From: Thalassobellus citreus
GTDB lineage: Bacteria > Bacteroidota > Bacteroidia > Flavobacteriales > Flavobacteriaceae
Direction: 5' to 3'
Length of the DNA stretch: 64,000 bases
NCBI RefSeq assembly: GCF_044385915.1
Contig: NZ_JBISCC010000129.1
Coordinates: forward strand, 389,184 to 453,183
Position 1 is the first letter of the stretch; each line of letters opens with the position of its first letter. Made by a program: the position numbers and the translations under genes. Positions 32,606-41,119 of this stretch are shown one piece after another. The notes beneath the pieces are model-generated. The model saw nothing but the letters and a program-made list of their open reading frames with translations. It made no database searches and had not been told where the DNA came from.

Positions 32606-34003
32606 ATGATTCATAAAGACACCATAGTAGCATTAGCAACCCCTTCAGGGGCAGGAGCTATTGCAGTTATTAGATTATCTGGAGCAGATGCTATATCTAT
32701 AGCAGATAGCTGTTTTCAATCTGTTAAAAGCAAAAAATCACTTAGTAGCCAAAAAACGCATACCATTCATTTAGGACATGTTATTGATGGAACTAAAACT
32801 ATAGATGAAGTTTTGGTGTCTGTTTTTAAAAACCCAAATTCTTATACAGGTGAAAATGTAGTAGAAATTTCGTGTCACGGGTCAAATTATATTCAACAAG
32901 AAATTATTCAATTATTTCTTCGTAAAGGATGCCGTATGGCAACAGCTGGTGAGTTTACATTACGTGCTTTTTTAAATGGCAAGTTAGATTTATCTCAAGC
33001 AGAAGCAGTAGCCGATTTAATTTCGAGTGATAATGAAGCGTCTCATCAAATAGCTATGCAACAAATGCGTGGTGGATTTTCATCTGAAATTGCGAAACTG
33101 CGAGAAGAACTTATGAATTTTGCTTCACTCATAGAACTTGAATTAGATTTTGCAGAGGAAGATGTAGAGTTTGCAGATAGATCTCAGTTTAAAGATTTAG
33201 TAGAGCGTATAAGCTTTGTTTTAAAACGATTAATCGATTCATTTGCTGTTGGTAACGTTATTAAAAACGGGATTCCTGTTGCTATTGTTGGTGAGCCAAA
33301 TGTTGGTAAATCAACACTTTTAAATGCTTTGTTAAATGAAGAACGCGCTATTGTTTCAGAAATAGCAGGAACTACCAGAGATACTATTGAAGATGAAATA
33401 TCTATAGGAGGCATTGGGTTTCGTTTTATTGATACTGCAGGTATTCGCGAAACAAAGGATGTAGTAGAAAGTATAGGTATTAAAAAAACCTTTGAAAAAA
33501 TAGATCAAGCTCAGGTTGTTGTTTTTCTTGCAGATAGTAATAATTTTAAAGATGAATCTTTTGTACATACGTTTAAAATAGAGGTAGAGAAGATTAAAAA
33601 TAAATACCCTTTAAAACCCTTATTAATTGTTGCTAATAAGGTTGATAAATTAAATGAAGATCAGATAAAAATACTTCAAAAGGATATTGAAAATATTCAT
33701 TTGTTATCAGCTAAAAAGGGATTAGGTGTCGATGAGCTAAAAGATAAATTACTCAGTTTTGTTAATACAGGTGCTTTAAGAAATAATGACACAATTATTA
33801 CTAATTCAAGACATTATGATTCTTTATTAAAAGCTTTAGACGAAATAGATAAAGTTAAGCACGGATTAGAATCAGGACTTTCAGGAGACTTAATGGCTAT
33901 AGATATTCGACAAGCTTTATACTACTTTGGAGAAATTACTGGAGAGATAACTAATGATGATTTGCTAGGTAATATTTTTGCTAATTTTTGTATTGGAAAG
34001 TAA
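32606..34003 (+). CDS. mnmE: tRNA modification GTPase MnmE
   Basis: A 465-residue complete MnmE (TrmE). The N-terminal folate-binding domain begins DTIVALATPSGAGAIAVIRLSG. A helical domain follows, with an inserted G domain (about 220-375): P-loop GEPNVGKSTLLNALL, switch GTTRDTIEDE, DTAGIRET, and base-recognition NKVD. The C-terminus is FCIGK with the catalytic Cys. With MnmG it installs the 5-carboxymethylaminomethyl group on uridine 34 of certain tRNAs. It is monocistronic, with a likely bidirectional terminator after it. Confidence 0.98.
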   Translation: MIHKDTIVALATPSGAGAIAVIRLSGADAISIADSCFQSVKSKKSLSSQKTHTIHLGHVIDGTKTIDEVLVSVFKNPNSYTGENVVEISCHGSNYIQQEIIQLFLRKGCRMATAGEFTLRAFLNGKLDLSQAEAVADLISSDNEASHQIAMQQMRGGFSSEIAKLREELMNFASLIELELDFAEEDVEFADRSQFKDLVERISFVLKRLIDSFAVGNVIKNGIPVAIVGEPNVGKSTLLNALLNEERAIVSEIAGTTRDTIEDEISIGGIGFRFIDTAGIRETKDVVESIGIKKTFEKIDQAQVVVFLADSNNFKDESFVHTFKIEVEKIKNKYPLKPLLIVANKVDKLNEDQIKILQKDIENIHLLSAKKGLGVDELKDKLLSFVNTGALRNNDTIITNSRHYDSLLKALDEIDKVKHGLESGLSGDLMAIDIRQALYYFGEITGEITNDDLLGNIFANFCIGK

Positions 34004-34020
34004 TACAGCATTAGTTAAAA

Positions 34021-34096
34021 ACAAGTACTTAAATTATTATTTTGCTTTCTAAGCTAAATCAATATATAATTTTAAGTACCTGTTAGTTTTTTTTTT
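34021..34096 (+). terminator. Bidirectional terminator between mnmE and the pca operon
   Basis: Arms ACAAGTACTTAAATTAT (34021-34037) and TAATTTTAAGTACCTGT (34068-34084) form a long stem around a 30-base loop. On the plus strand a T10 run follows (34087-34096); on the minus strand TTTTTAAC follows. It serves both converging units. Confidence 0.65.
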
Positions 34097-34110
34097 AAGA
34101 CTTGTAATTA

Positions 34111-35322
34111 TTATTTATTGGTATTTTCAATAATAATGGCATAACCCATACCAACACCTACACACATAGTTGCTAATGCGTATCTGCCTCCTTTTCTAAT
34201 TAATTCGTTTGTTGCTGCTTGCACTATTCTTGTTCCAGACATACCAAGTGGATGCCCAATAGCAATAGCACCTCCATTAGGATTGATTCTTGGGTCGTTA
34301 TCCTTGAGTCTCAATTGTCTTGTACAAGCTAAAGCTTGTGCAGAAAAAGCTTCGTTAAACTCCATAACATCCATGTCGCTTAGTTTTAATCCTGCTTTTT
34401 GTAACGCCTTTTTTGTAGCGTAAACAGGACCAATACCCATAACTTTAGGTTCAACACCAACAACTGCAGATGTAACAATGCGGGCCTTTGGTTTCAAATT
34501 ATATTTTTTTAAAGCTTCTTCAGATACTACTAACATGGCTGCAGCTCCATCATTTAATCCAGACGCATTTCCAGCAGTTACTGTGCCATCTTTTTTAAAT
34601 ACCGTTCTAAGTGTTGCTAGTTTTTCTAAAGATGAATTAGGTTTAATAAATTCATCTTGGTTGATAATTATAGGGTCTCCTTTTCTTTGTGGTATTTCTA
34701 CAGGACAAATTTCTTCTGCTAAAACGCCGTTTTTTTGAGCTTTACTAGCTTTCATTTGAGAATTATAAGCAAATAAATCTTGGTCTTCTCTACTTATTGA
34801 ATACAATTCAGCTAAATTTTCTGCGGTAATTCCCATGGCATCTGTACCGTACATTTCATGGAGTTTTTTGTTTACAAAGCGCCATCCAAAACTAGAATCT
34901 TCCATTTTTGAATTGTTTCCATAAGCTAATGTGGGTTTCGAAATTACTAATGGCCCGCGAGACATATGTTCCATGCCTCCAGAAATAAAAACATCGCCAT
35001 CATTAGCTTTAATAGCTCTGTTAGCATGAATAATTGCAGACATACCAGAAGAACATAATCTATTAATAGTTTCTCCAGGCACAGAGTAGGGTAGTCCAGC
35101 TAGTAATAAAGCCATGCGAGCTACATTACGGTTGTCTTCTCCTGCTTGGTTGTGGCAACCAAGAATCACATCATCAATAACATCTTTAGGTATATTAGGA
35201 TATTTTTCTAATAAAGCTTTTATTGGTATTGCAGCTAAATCATCTGCTCTAACAGGTGCTAATACGCCTCTAAAACTTCCTATAGGGGTTCTTAAAGCGT
35301 CAATTATATATGCTTCTCTCAT
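34111..35322 (-). CDS. pcaF: Beta-ketoadipyl-CoA thiolase
   Basis: A 403-residue thiolase. The nucleophile Cys90 lies in NRLCSSGMSAI; the C-terminal GHPLGMSG His and CVGVGMG Cys complete the active site. It opens MREAYIIDALRTPIGSFRG, typical of 3-oxoadipyl-CoA thiolases. It cleaves 3-oxoadipyl-CoA with CoA to succinyl-CoA and acetyl-CoA, the last step of the protocatechuate pathway. The specific role follows from its place as the last gene of the pca operon; thiolase family membership alone would not show it. It starts 6 bases after the CoA-transferase stop. Confidence 0.94.
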   Translation of the reverse strand: MREAYIIDALRTPIGSFRGVLAPVRADDLAAIPIKALLEKYPNIPKDVIDDVILGCHNQAGEDNRNVARMALLLAGLPYSVPGETINRLCSSGMSAIIHANRAIKANDGDVFISGGMEHMSRGPLVISKPTLAYGNNSKMEDSSFGWRFVNKKLHEMYGTDAMGITAENLAELYSISREDQDLFAYNSQMKASKAQKNGVLAEEICPVEIPQRKGDPIIINQDEFIKPNSSLEKLATLRTVFKKDGTVTAGNASGLNDGAAAMLVVSEEALKKYNLKPKARIVTSAVVGVEPKVMGIGPVYATKKALQKAGLKLSDMDVMEFNEAFSAQALACTRQLRLKDNDPRINPNGGAIAIGHPLGMSGTRIVQAATNELIRKGGRYALATMCVGVGMGYAIIIENTNK

Positions 35323-35328
35323 TCTTCT

Positions 35329-36675
35329 TTAATTTAGTTTTTCAATAAATTTGGCTTCTGTTTTCAATCTCACTTCTTCTAATGAGCTTCCTGGTAATAT
35401 TTCAATTAGTGTTAATTGACTATCTATAAATTTAAAAACAGCTAATTCTGTAATTAACATATCTACACAATTATAATCTGTTATAGGTAATGTGCACTTT
35501 TCTACAACTTTAGATGCGCCAGATCGATCTGTGTGTCTTAAAGTTATAATTAATTTTTTTGCTCCAGATGCTAAATCCATAGCACCTCCAACACCTAATA
35601 ATGGTTTTCCTGGTACGGCCCAATTGGCTAAGTTTCCAGAGGCATCTACTTCTAAACCACCCATTACAGCAACGTCTATATGGCCACCACGTATCATTGC
35701 AAAACTATCGGCGCTATCAAAATAACTGCTTCCAGGTAATGCTGTAACAGGCACTTTGCCTGCATTAACAGGGTAATACATAGCGCCTTTTCCGTCTGCT
35801 GGTTCTGGACCAACACCTAGCATACCGTTTTCGGTATGTAAAATAATGCCGTCTTCAGGTTTTATTAAATCTGCAACAAGTGTTGGTATTCCTATGCCTA
35901 AATTTACAACATCTCCTTTATTTAATTCTGAAAAAGCTCTTTTAGCCATATTCATTCGCTTTTCGTCAATAACTTTAGAAGATCCAACGGATGCAGAAGT
36001 TCCTAAGTCTGCTTCAGATAATGTTTTTTGAACTAAAAAATCAACAAAACAACCTGGTGTATGAATTTCGTTAGGATTAATGTCTCCAACTGGAACAATT
36101 TCTTGAACTTCAGCAATTACTATATCGGCTGCTGTGGCCATAGCTCTGTTAAAGTTTTGCTCGGTCATTCGGTATTGTAAATTTCCGGCAGTATCAGCTT
36201 TCCAAGCTCTTATAATAGCAACATTACCACGAATACCTTCGATAAAAACTTGTTCTATACCATTAATGTTTTTTGTCTCTCTGTTTTTTGCAATTAATGT
36301 ACCGGCAGAAGTTGGTGTGTAAAATCCGCCTATTCCTGCTCCTCCAGCTCGAATAGCTTCTGCTAATGTGCCTTGAGGTAATAATTCGTATTCAATAGTG
36401 CCTGCTTGAGCTGCTTTTACAGCTTCTGGGTTTGACGTAAAGAAAGAGCCAATCATTTTTTTTAATTGGCCATTGTTTAATAACCGTCCTCCACCCATAT
36501 TAGGTTCACCTACATTATTGGCTATAAAAGTTAAGTTTTTAGTATTAGTTTCTGCTAAAGCGTGGATAATATGCACAGGGTTTCCTGTCATTCCAAAACC
36601 TCCACCAAGTATAGTATCTCCATTCTTTACTAATGCTGCTGCTTCTTTTGCAGTTATTTGCGGTACCTGTTTCAT
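35329..36675 (-). CDS. pcaIJ: Fused 3-oxoadipate CoA-transferase (A and B subunits)
   Basis: A 448-residue single chain with both CoA-transferase halves. Subunit A at about 1-220: GDTILGGGFGMTGNPVHIIHAL, GAGIGGFYTPTSAGT. Subunit B at about 230-448: KGDVVNLGIGIPTLVADLI and HTENGMLGVGP, where the Glu is the expected catalytic residue. It moves CoA from succinyl-CoA to 3-oxoadipate. In most proteobacteria PcaI and PcaJ are separate; here they are fused in A-B order like eukaryotic SCOT. Acetoacetate would be an alternative substrate, but the operon favours 3-oxoadipate. Confidence 0.92.
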   Translation of the reverse strand: MKQVPQITAKEAAALVKNGDTILGGGFGMTGNPVHIIHALAETNTKNLTFIANNVGEPNMGGGRLLNNGQLKKMIGSFFTSNPEAVKAAQAGTIEYELLPQGTLAEAIRAGGAGIGGFYTPTSAGTLIAKNRETKNINGIEQVFIEGIRGNVAIIRAWKADTAGNLQYRMTEQNFNRAMATAADIVIAEVQEIVPVGDINPNEIHTPGCFVDFLVQKTLSEADLGTSASVGSSKVIDEKRMNMAKRAFSELNKGDVVNLGIGIPTLVADLIKPEDGIILHTENGMLGVGPEPADGKGAMYYPVNAGKVPVTALPGSSYFDSADSFAMIRGGHIDVAVMGGLEVDASGNLANWAVPGKPLLGVGGAMDLASGAKKLIITLRHTDRSGASKVVEKCTLPITDYNCVDMLITELAVFKFIDSQLTLIEILPGSSLEEVRLKTEAKFIEKLN

Positions 36676-36686
36676 ATTTTATAATA

Positions 36687-37877
36687 TTATTCAAATGATT
36701 TAAATGGCATGCCTACATAGTTTTCGGCAATGGTTGTTTTGTATGCTTTTGACATTTTTATATAATCAATTTTTGCTTTTTGTAAACGGTATGTGTAAGA
36801 GTCGTGTGTATCTTGTTTATGAAAAAGCGTGGTCATGAAGTTTGAAAAATCTTGTGCTCTCCAAATTCTTTTAAGTGCTTCTTCAGTATAATTATCTAGT
36901 TGTTTTGTTGAATTGTTTTTGTAATAATCTACAAATCCATCAACTAAATGTTTAACATCTGCAACAGCTAAATTTAAGCCTTTTCCTCCTGTAGGAGGTA
37001 CAATATGGCCAGCATCTCCTGCTAAAAATAAATTGCCAGAACGAAGGTTGTCAATCATGTGACTTCGCATTGGTGTTATGCTTTTGTCAAAAATGGGGCC
37101 TGGTTTTAATTTCCAGTCTTTGGTTGCTAATCGTGTTGAAAGTTCTTTCCAAATACGATCGTCTGGCCAATCATCTAAATTTTCATTATTATCTATTTGT
37201 AAATATAAGCGGCTAACAGTTTCAGAACGAAGACTGTGTAATGCGAAACCATTTTCATGATACGCATAGATTAATTCATCAGTAGATGGTGCAACATTAG
37301 CTAAAATTCCTAGCCAACTAAAAGGGTAGGTTATATCATAAGATTTATAGCTGTCTTTTGGCATTGTTTTTCTTCCTATACCATGAAAACCGTCGCAAGC
37401 AGCAACAAAATCACATGCTATAACACCTGGTTTACCATCTTTTTCAAAATGAATTTTTGGATTATCTGTATCAAAATCTACAATCTCTTTGGCGCCAGCT
37501 TCAAAATAAAGTTGTCCTCCTTGTTCTAGCCAAGCGTCAGTTAAATCTTTTACAACTTCTTGTTGGCCATAAATTGTTATTTTTCTACCGTCAGTTAATT
37601 CTGAAAAAGGTACGTGTATTCGCTCTTCGTCAAAACTTAAATACACACCATCATGCTCAATACCTTCTTTTTCTAAGCGATTGCTTAATCCTAATTCTTT
37701 AATAATATCAACGGTGTTTTGTTCTAATAATCCTGCTCTTACTCTGCCTTCAACATAAGGTCTTGAGCGCAGTTCTATGATAACAGATGCAATACCGTGT
37801 TTTTTTAGCCAATGTGCTAAAACTAATCCCGCAGGACCAGCGCCAATAATGCCAACTTGTGTTTTAATTGCTTTCAT
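36687..37877 (-). CDS. pobA: 4-hydroxybenzoate 3-monooxygenase
   Basis: A 396-residue flavoprotein hydroxylase of normal PobA length. FAD dinucleotide motif VGIIGAGPAGLVLAHWL, the PobA-specific block RVRAGLLEQNTVD, the DG motif CDGFHGIGR, and FLAGDAGHIVPPTGGKGLNLA. It uses NAD(P)H and O2 to turn 4-hydroxybenzoate to protocatechuate. It lies inside the pca operon, 9-11 bases from each neighbour, which strengthens the call. Cytoplasmic. Confidence 0.96.
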   Translation of the reverse strand: MKAIKTQVGIIGAGPAGLVLAHWLKKHGIASVIIELRSRPYVEGRVRAGLLEQNTVDIIKELGLSNRLEKEGIEHDGVYLSFDEERIHVPFSELTDGRKITIYGQQEVVKDLTDAWLEQGGQLYFEAGAKEIVDFDTDNPKIHFEKDGKPGVIACDFVAACDGFHGIGRKTMPKDSYKSYDITYPFSWLGILANVAPSTDELIYAYHENGFALHSLRSETVSRLYLQIDNNENLDDWPDDRIWKELSTRLATKDWKLKPGPIFDKSITPMRSHMIDNLRSGNLFLAGDAGHIVPPTGGKGLNLAVADVKHLVDGFVDYYKNNSTKQLDNYTEEALKRIWRAQDFSNFMTTLFHKQDTHDSYTYRLQKAKIDYIKMSKAYKTTIAENYVGMPFKSFE

Positions 37878-37888
37878 TTAGGTAGAAG

Positions 37889-39013
37889 TTAAATTCCTAA
37901 TTCGTTAAAGACTTCTTCTGCAGTATGTATGGCTTCATTAGCAGCAGGAAGCCCACAATAAATACCAGATTGCATAATAACTTCTTTGATTTCATTTTTA
38001 GTAACACCATTATTAAAAGCAGCTTTAATATGCATTTTAAATTCAGGTTTTCTGTTAAGTGGAATTAACATTGCTAATGTTATTAAGCTTCTATTATGTT
38101 TATTTAGTCCTGGTCTTGTCCAAATTTCTCCCCAAGCGTAATGTGAAATAAATTCTTGAAAATCACTGTTGAATTCATTTTTGTTTAGAGTAGATTTATC
38201 AACGTGTGCGTTTCCTAAAACGGTTCGTCTAACATGCATACCTCTATCGTAAGTTTTATTTCCTACTATAAAATCGATGAGTACTTCCGCATAATATGCC
38301 GGTAATTCTGTGCTAGGTAAATGTCTGGCGTTAAATACTTTTAGTTCTGCACCTGCAATTTCTTTTTGCATAATTTTTGCCTGAGTTATATTGGTAACTT
38401 CATCTTCATCTCCTGTGATAATAAGGGTTTCTAAAGAGATTTTTTTGATTTCCGATCTAAAATCAGCGGCTCCAATGGCAGCACAACAAGCAGTGTAGCC
38501 TAATGTGCTATTGGCTAAAAACACCTCTTTCATTTCTGCAATTCGAGAAGGATTCGTTTTATGAAAACTCTCTGTAAACCATTTTTCCATAGTAGCATTT
38601 GCAATAGCTTGCATACCTTGTTCGTTAATGGTTTTAATACGTTCATTCCATCGATTTACTGTACCAATTTTAGAATCGGTATTACTGATAATTAACTTGT
38701 GTAGTCTTTCTGGGTGGTTTATGCCTAGATATTGTCCAATTAATCCTCCCATAGATAATCCGCAGAAATAGACTTTATCAATATGAAGCTCGTCAAGAAG
38801 GTTAATAACATCTTGACCAAGCATAGCTATAGTGTAAGTTCCTTCAGTTAATTCACTTTGTCCATGTCCACGAGTGTCATATTGCAGAACTCTAAAATAC
38901 GGCAATAAATATGGTACAAGTTCATCCCACATTTTTAGGTCTGCTCCTAAAGAATTAGAGAACATTAGTACTGGACTATTGGGGGTTCCTTGAATTTTAT
39001 AATTAGTTTTCAT
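37889..39013 (-). CDS. pcaL: Fused 3-oxoadipate enol-lactonase / 4-carboxymuconolactone decarboxylase
   Basis: A 374-residue fusion. Residues 1 to about 250 are an alpha/beta hydrolase (PcaD) with the nucleophile Ser87 in FCGLSMGGLIGQY, Asp in ITGDEDEVT and His in NARHLPS. About 255-374 is a carboxymuconolactone decarboxylase domain (PcaC) with YDRGMHVRRTVLGNAHV and HYAWGEIWTRPGL. Together they convert 4-carboxymuconolactone to 3-oxoadipate. The same D-C fusion is called PcaL in some actinobacteria. It lies between vanB and pobA in the operon. Confidence 0.95.
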   Translation of the reverse strand: MKTNYKIQGTPNSPVLMFSNSLGADLKMWDELVPYLLPYFRVLQYDTRGHGQSELTEGTYTIAMLGQDVINLLDELHIDKVYFCGLSMGGLIGQYLGINHPERLHKLIISNTDSKIGTVNRWNERIKTINEQGMQAIANATMEKWFTESFHKTNPSRIAEMKEVFLANSTLGYTACCAAIGAADFRSEIKKISLETLIITGDEDEVTNITQAKIMQKEIAGAELKVFNARHLPSTELPAYYAEVLIDFIVGNKTYDRGMHVRRTVLGNAHVDKSTLNKNEFNSDFQEFISHYAWGEIWTRPGLNKHNRSLITLAMLIPLNRKPEFKMHIKAAFNNGVTKNEIKEVIMQSGIYCGLPAANEAIHTAEEVFNELGI

Positions 39014-39033
39014 TTTTATTTTCAGTCTTTATA

Positions 39034-40017
39034 TTAAATGTTGCTTCTGTAAGCGGTGTCGATTACTACGTGTCCGTTAGCAACTCTGCTTACGCAAGCG
39101 CACATTTTTAAGTTTTTACTTTTTTCTTCTTCACTAAAAAATAAATCGCGGTGGTCTATATCACCAGTATATTCTATGATATCAACTTGACATAAGCCAC
39201 ATTCTCCCTTTTTGCAATCATACATGATTTCTAAATCTTCTTCTTCTAAAGCTTGCAATAAAGTTTGGTTTTCACTTACTACTAATTCTTTATTAAAACG
39301 TGGAATTTTTACTGTAAAATTTTGTGGTGCAAATAAGCCGGAAGCTCCAAATGTTTCAAAATGTAAATGGGTATTTTCAAATGGACTAGCTTCCCAAGTT
39401 TTACGAACACTGTTCATAAGTAATAAGGGGCCGCATAGGTATATGTGTGTCTGGTTATTTGCTAAAGTGTTTAGTTTATTCATATCAAAATACCCGCTTT
39501 CGTCACTGTAATGTAACTCTAGTCTATCACCTAAGAGTGTTTTTAAATGTTCTATAAAAGGCATTTCTTCTTTATTTCGACCTAAATATAACATTCGTAA
39601 ACTGATGTCTTTTCTTGAGCACAATTGCTCTGCCATACCTAATATTGGTGTGATTCCAATACCTCCAGCGATAAGTAAATAATCACTGGCATTGTATTTT
39701 AATTCGAAATGATTGGTTGGCTGAGAGATTTTTATTTGGTTTCCTTTTTTTAAAGACCACATATAGTTTGATCCGCCACGACTAGAGGGTAGGCGTTTTA
39801 CAGCAATGGTATAAGGCTTTTTTTGTTGATATTGACCTACTAACGAGTAACTACGAATTTCTGTAACTCCATTTATTAAGATGGAAACGTCTATATGTGA
39901 GCCAACAGTAAAATTTTTAACACCATTTTCAGGAGTTAACTGTATTTTCATGACATTGTTAGCTATTAATTCGGTATTGTTAATGGTGGCGTTAACCCAA
40001 GTGTTTCTGTAGCGCAT
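39034..40017 (-). CDS. vanB: VanB-like oxidoreductase (FNR and 2Fe-2S ferredoxin domains)
   Basis: A 327-residue reductase of class IA oxygenases: an FMN/FAD-binding barrel (about 10-105, RSYSLVGQY), an NAD-binding domain (LIAGGIGITPILGMAEQL, YLCGPLLLM) and a C-terminal plant-type [2Fe-2S] ferredoxin with CKKGECGLCQVDI and a later Cys. It passes electrons from NAD(P)H to the Rieske oxygenase encoded directly upstream; the ATG overlaps the oxygenase stop as TAATG, so the two are translationally coupled. The vanillate demethylase role is inferred from this pairing and from the protocatechuate genes around it. Confidence 0.9.
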   Translation of the reverse strand: MRYRNTWVNATINNTELIANNVMKIQLTPENGVKNFTVGSHIDVSILINGVTEIRSYSLVGQYQQKKPYTIAVKRLPSSRGGSNYMWSLKKGNQIKISQPTNHFELKYNASDYLLIAGGIGITPILGMAEQLCSRKDISLRMLYLGRNKEEMPFIEHLKTLLGDRLELHYSDESGYFDMNKLNTLANNQTHIYLCGPLLLMNSVRKTWEASPFENTHLHFETFGASGLFAPQNFTVKIPRFNKELVVSENQTLLQALEEEDLEIMYDCKKGECGLCQVDIIEYTGDIDHRDLFFSEEEKSKNLKMCACVSRVANGHVVIDTAYRSNI

Positions 40018-41084
40018 TAGTCTTGATTTTCGTTTTCAACCATTTTGTCTGTAATTCTTCTAGCCCACATAGCACCAGCATCTATATTTAAATTATAAAA
40101 TTCTCGTGTTGGATTTGTGTTTATAGCTCTCTGTTGTGCTTCGAGTATATCTTCGTCTTGTGCAAAGATGGAAGCTACACCGTTTTTTAGTTCGGTGGTA
40201 TTGCTTTGATCTTTAAGATTGTAGTTTCTGCTAAAAGCCCAAAAATAATAGCAGGTTTGATTTGTAGAAGGTGTAATGGTATTTAATACATAGCCATTAA
40301 CTCCTTGAGATCTATCGCCTTCGGGAGCACCTGTGCCGCTAACAGCAACACCTACATCTATATTCACGGTACAAGGTGCTTCAAATTTTATAACTTGCCA
40401 ACGATCAACTAAGCCATCATGCTTTATTTTTTTATTTAATTGACCATGCCAAAATGGAGGTGGTTTAATGCCTTTCATCCAACGGGTTACTGTAGCTGTA
40501 TGTTCATCATAATGTACATCAAAAGGAGCTTCGGCTACATTTCTATCACCAATACTTTCAGAATGTACAAACGTTTCGTGTGTTAAATCCATTAAATTGT
40601 CAACTACTAATCTATAGTTGCATTTAACTTCAATCATTTTTCCGTCTCCTGCCCATTCAGGATCATTATTCCAATGCATATCTGGTATTTTATTGCTGTC
40701 TGCAACTGCAGGATCGCCCATCCATACCCAAATAAAACGATGTTTTTCTACAGTAGGATACGAGCGTACGCAAGCAGAAGGATTAATGGTTTCTTGAGAG
40801 GGCATATAAGTGCATTGACCTTCGTTATTAAATTCTAATCCATGATAACCACAGACTACGGTATCTCCTCGTAATTTCCCTTTTGATAACGGAAGTAAGC
40901 GGTGCCAACAAGCATCTTCTAAAACTACTGGAGTGCCATCTTTTTTACGATAAAGGACTAAGGGTTTGTTGCAAATGGTTCTTGGTAACAACTCATGCTT
41001 TAATTCTACATCCCATGCTACTGCATACCAAGCATTCATTGGGAAAGATTCATTCATTGTGAATGTAGTGGTGTTCTTGGTCAT
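40017..41084 (-). CDS. vanA: VanA-like Rieske oxygenase (vanillate O-demethylase)
   Basis: A 355-residue Rieske non-haem iron oxygenase. The Rieske cluster ligands are Cys59, His61, Cys78 and His81 (C-x-H-x16-C-x2-H). The mononuclear iron site lies in DNLMDLTHETFVH with His169 and His174; an Asp further on is expected as third ligand. The N-terminus and size match VanA, which removes the methyl group of vanillate as formaldehyde to give protocatechuate. Related enzymes demethylate other methoxybenzoates, so the exact substrate is inferred. Paired with the vanB reductase and located inside the pca operon. Confidence 0.9.
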   Translation of the reverse strand: MTKNTTTFTMNESFPMNAWYAVAWDVELKHELLPRTICNKPLVLYRKKDGTPVVLEDACWHRLLPLSKGKLRGDTVVCGYHGLEFNNEGQCTYMPSQETINPSACVRSYPTVEKHRFIWVWMGDPAVADSNKIPDMHWNNDPEWAGDGKMIEVKCNYRLVVDNLMDLTHETFVHSESIGDRNVAEAPFDVHYDEHTATVTRWMKGIKPPPFWHGQLNKKIKHDGLVDRWQVIKFEAPCTVNIDVGVAVSGTGAPEGDRSQGVNGYVLNTITPSTNQTCYYFWAFSRNYNLKDQSNTTELKNGVASIFAQDEDILEAQQRAINTNPTREFYNLNIDAGAMWARRITDKMVENENQD

Positions 41085-41119
41085 TTTATTTAGTTTTAAG
41101 TTGTAGTTCTTAATAAAGT

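Noticed and set aside
32378..32614. 78-codon open frame on the minus strand before mnmE
   Set aside because: Low-complexity AT-rich translation, overlaps the mnmE start and promoter, no recognisable features.
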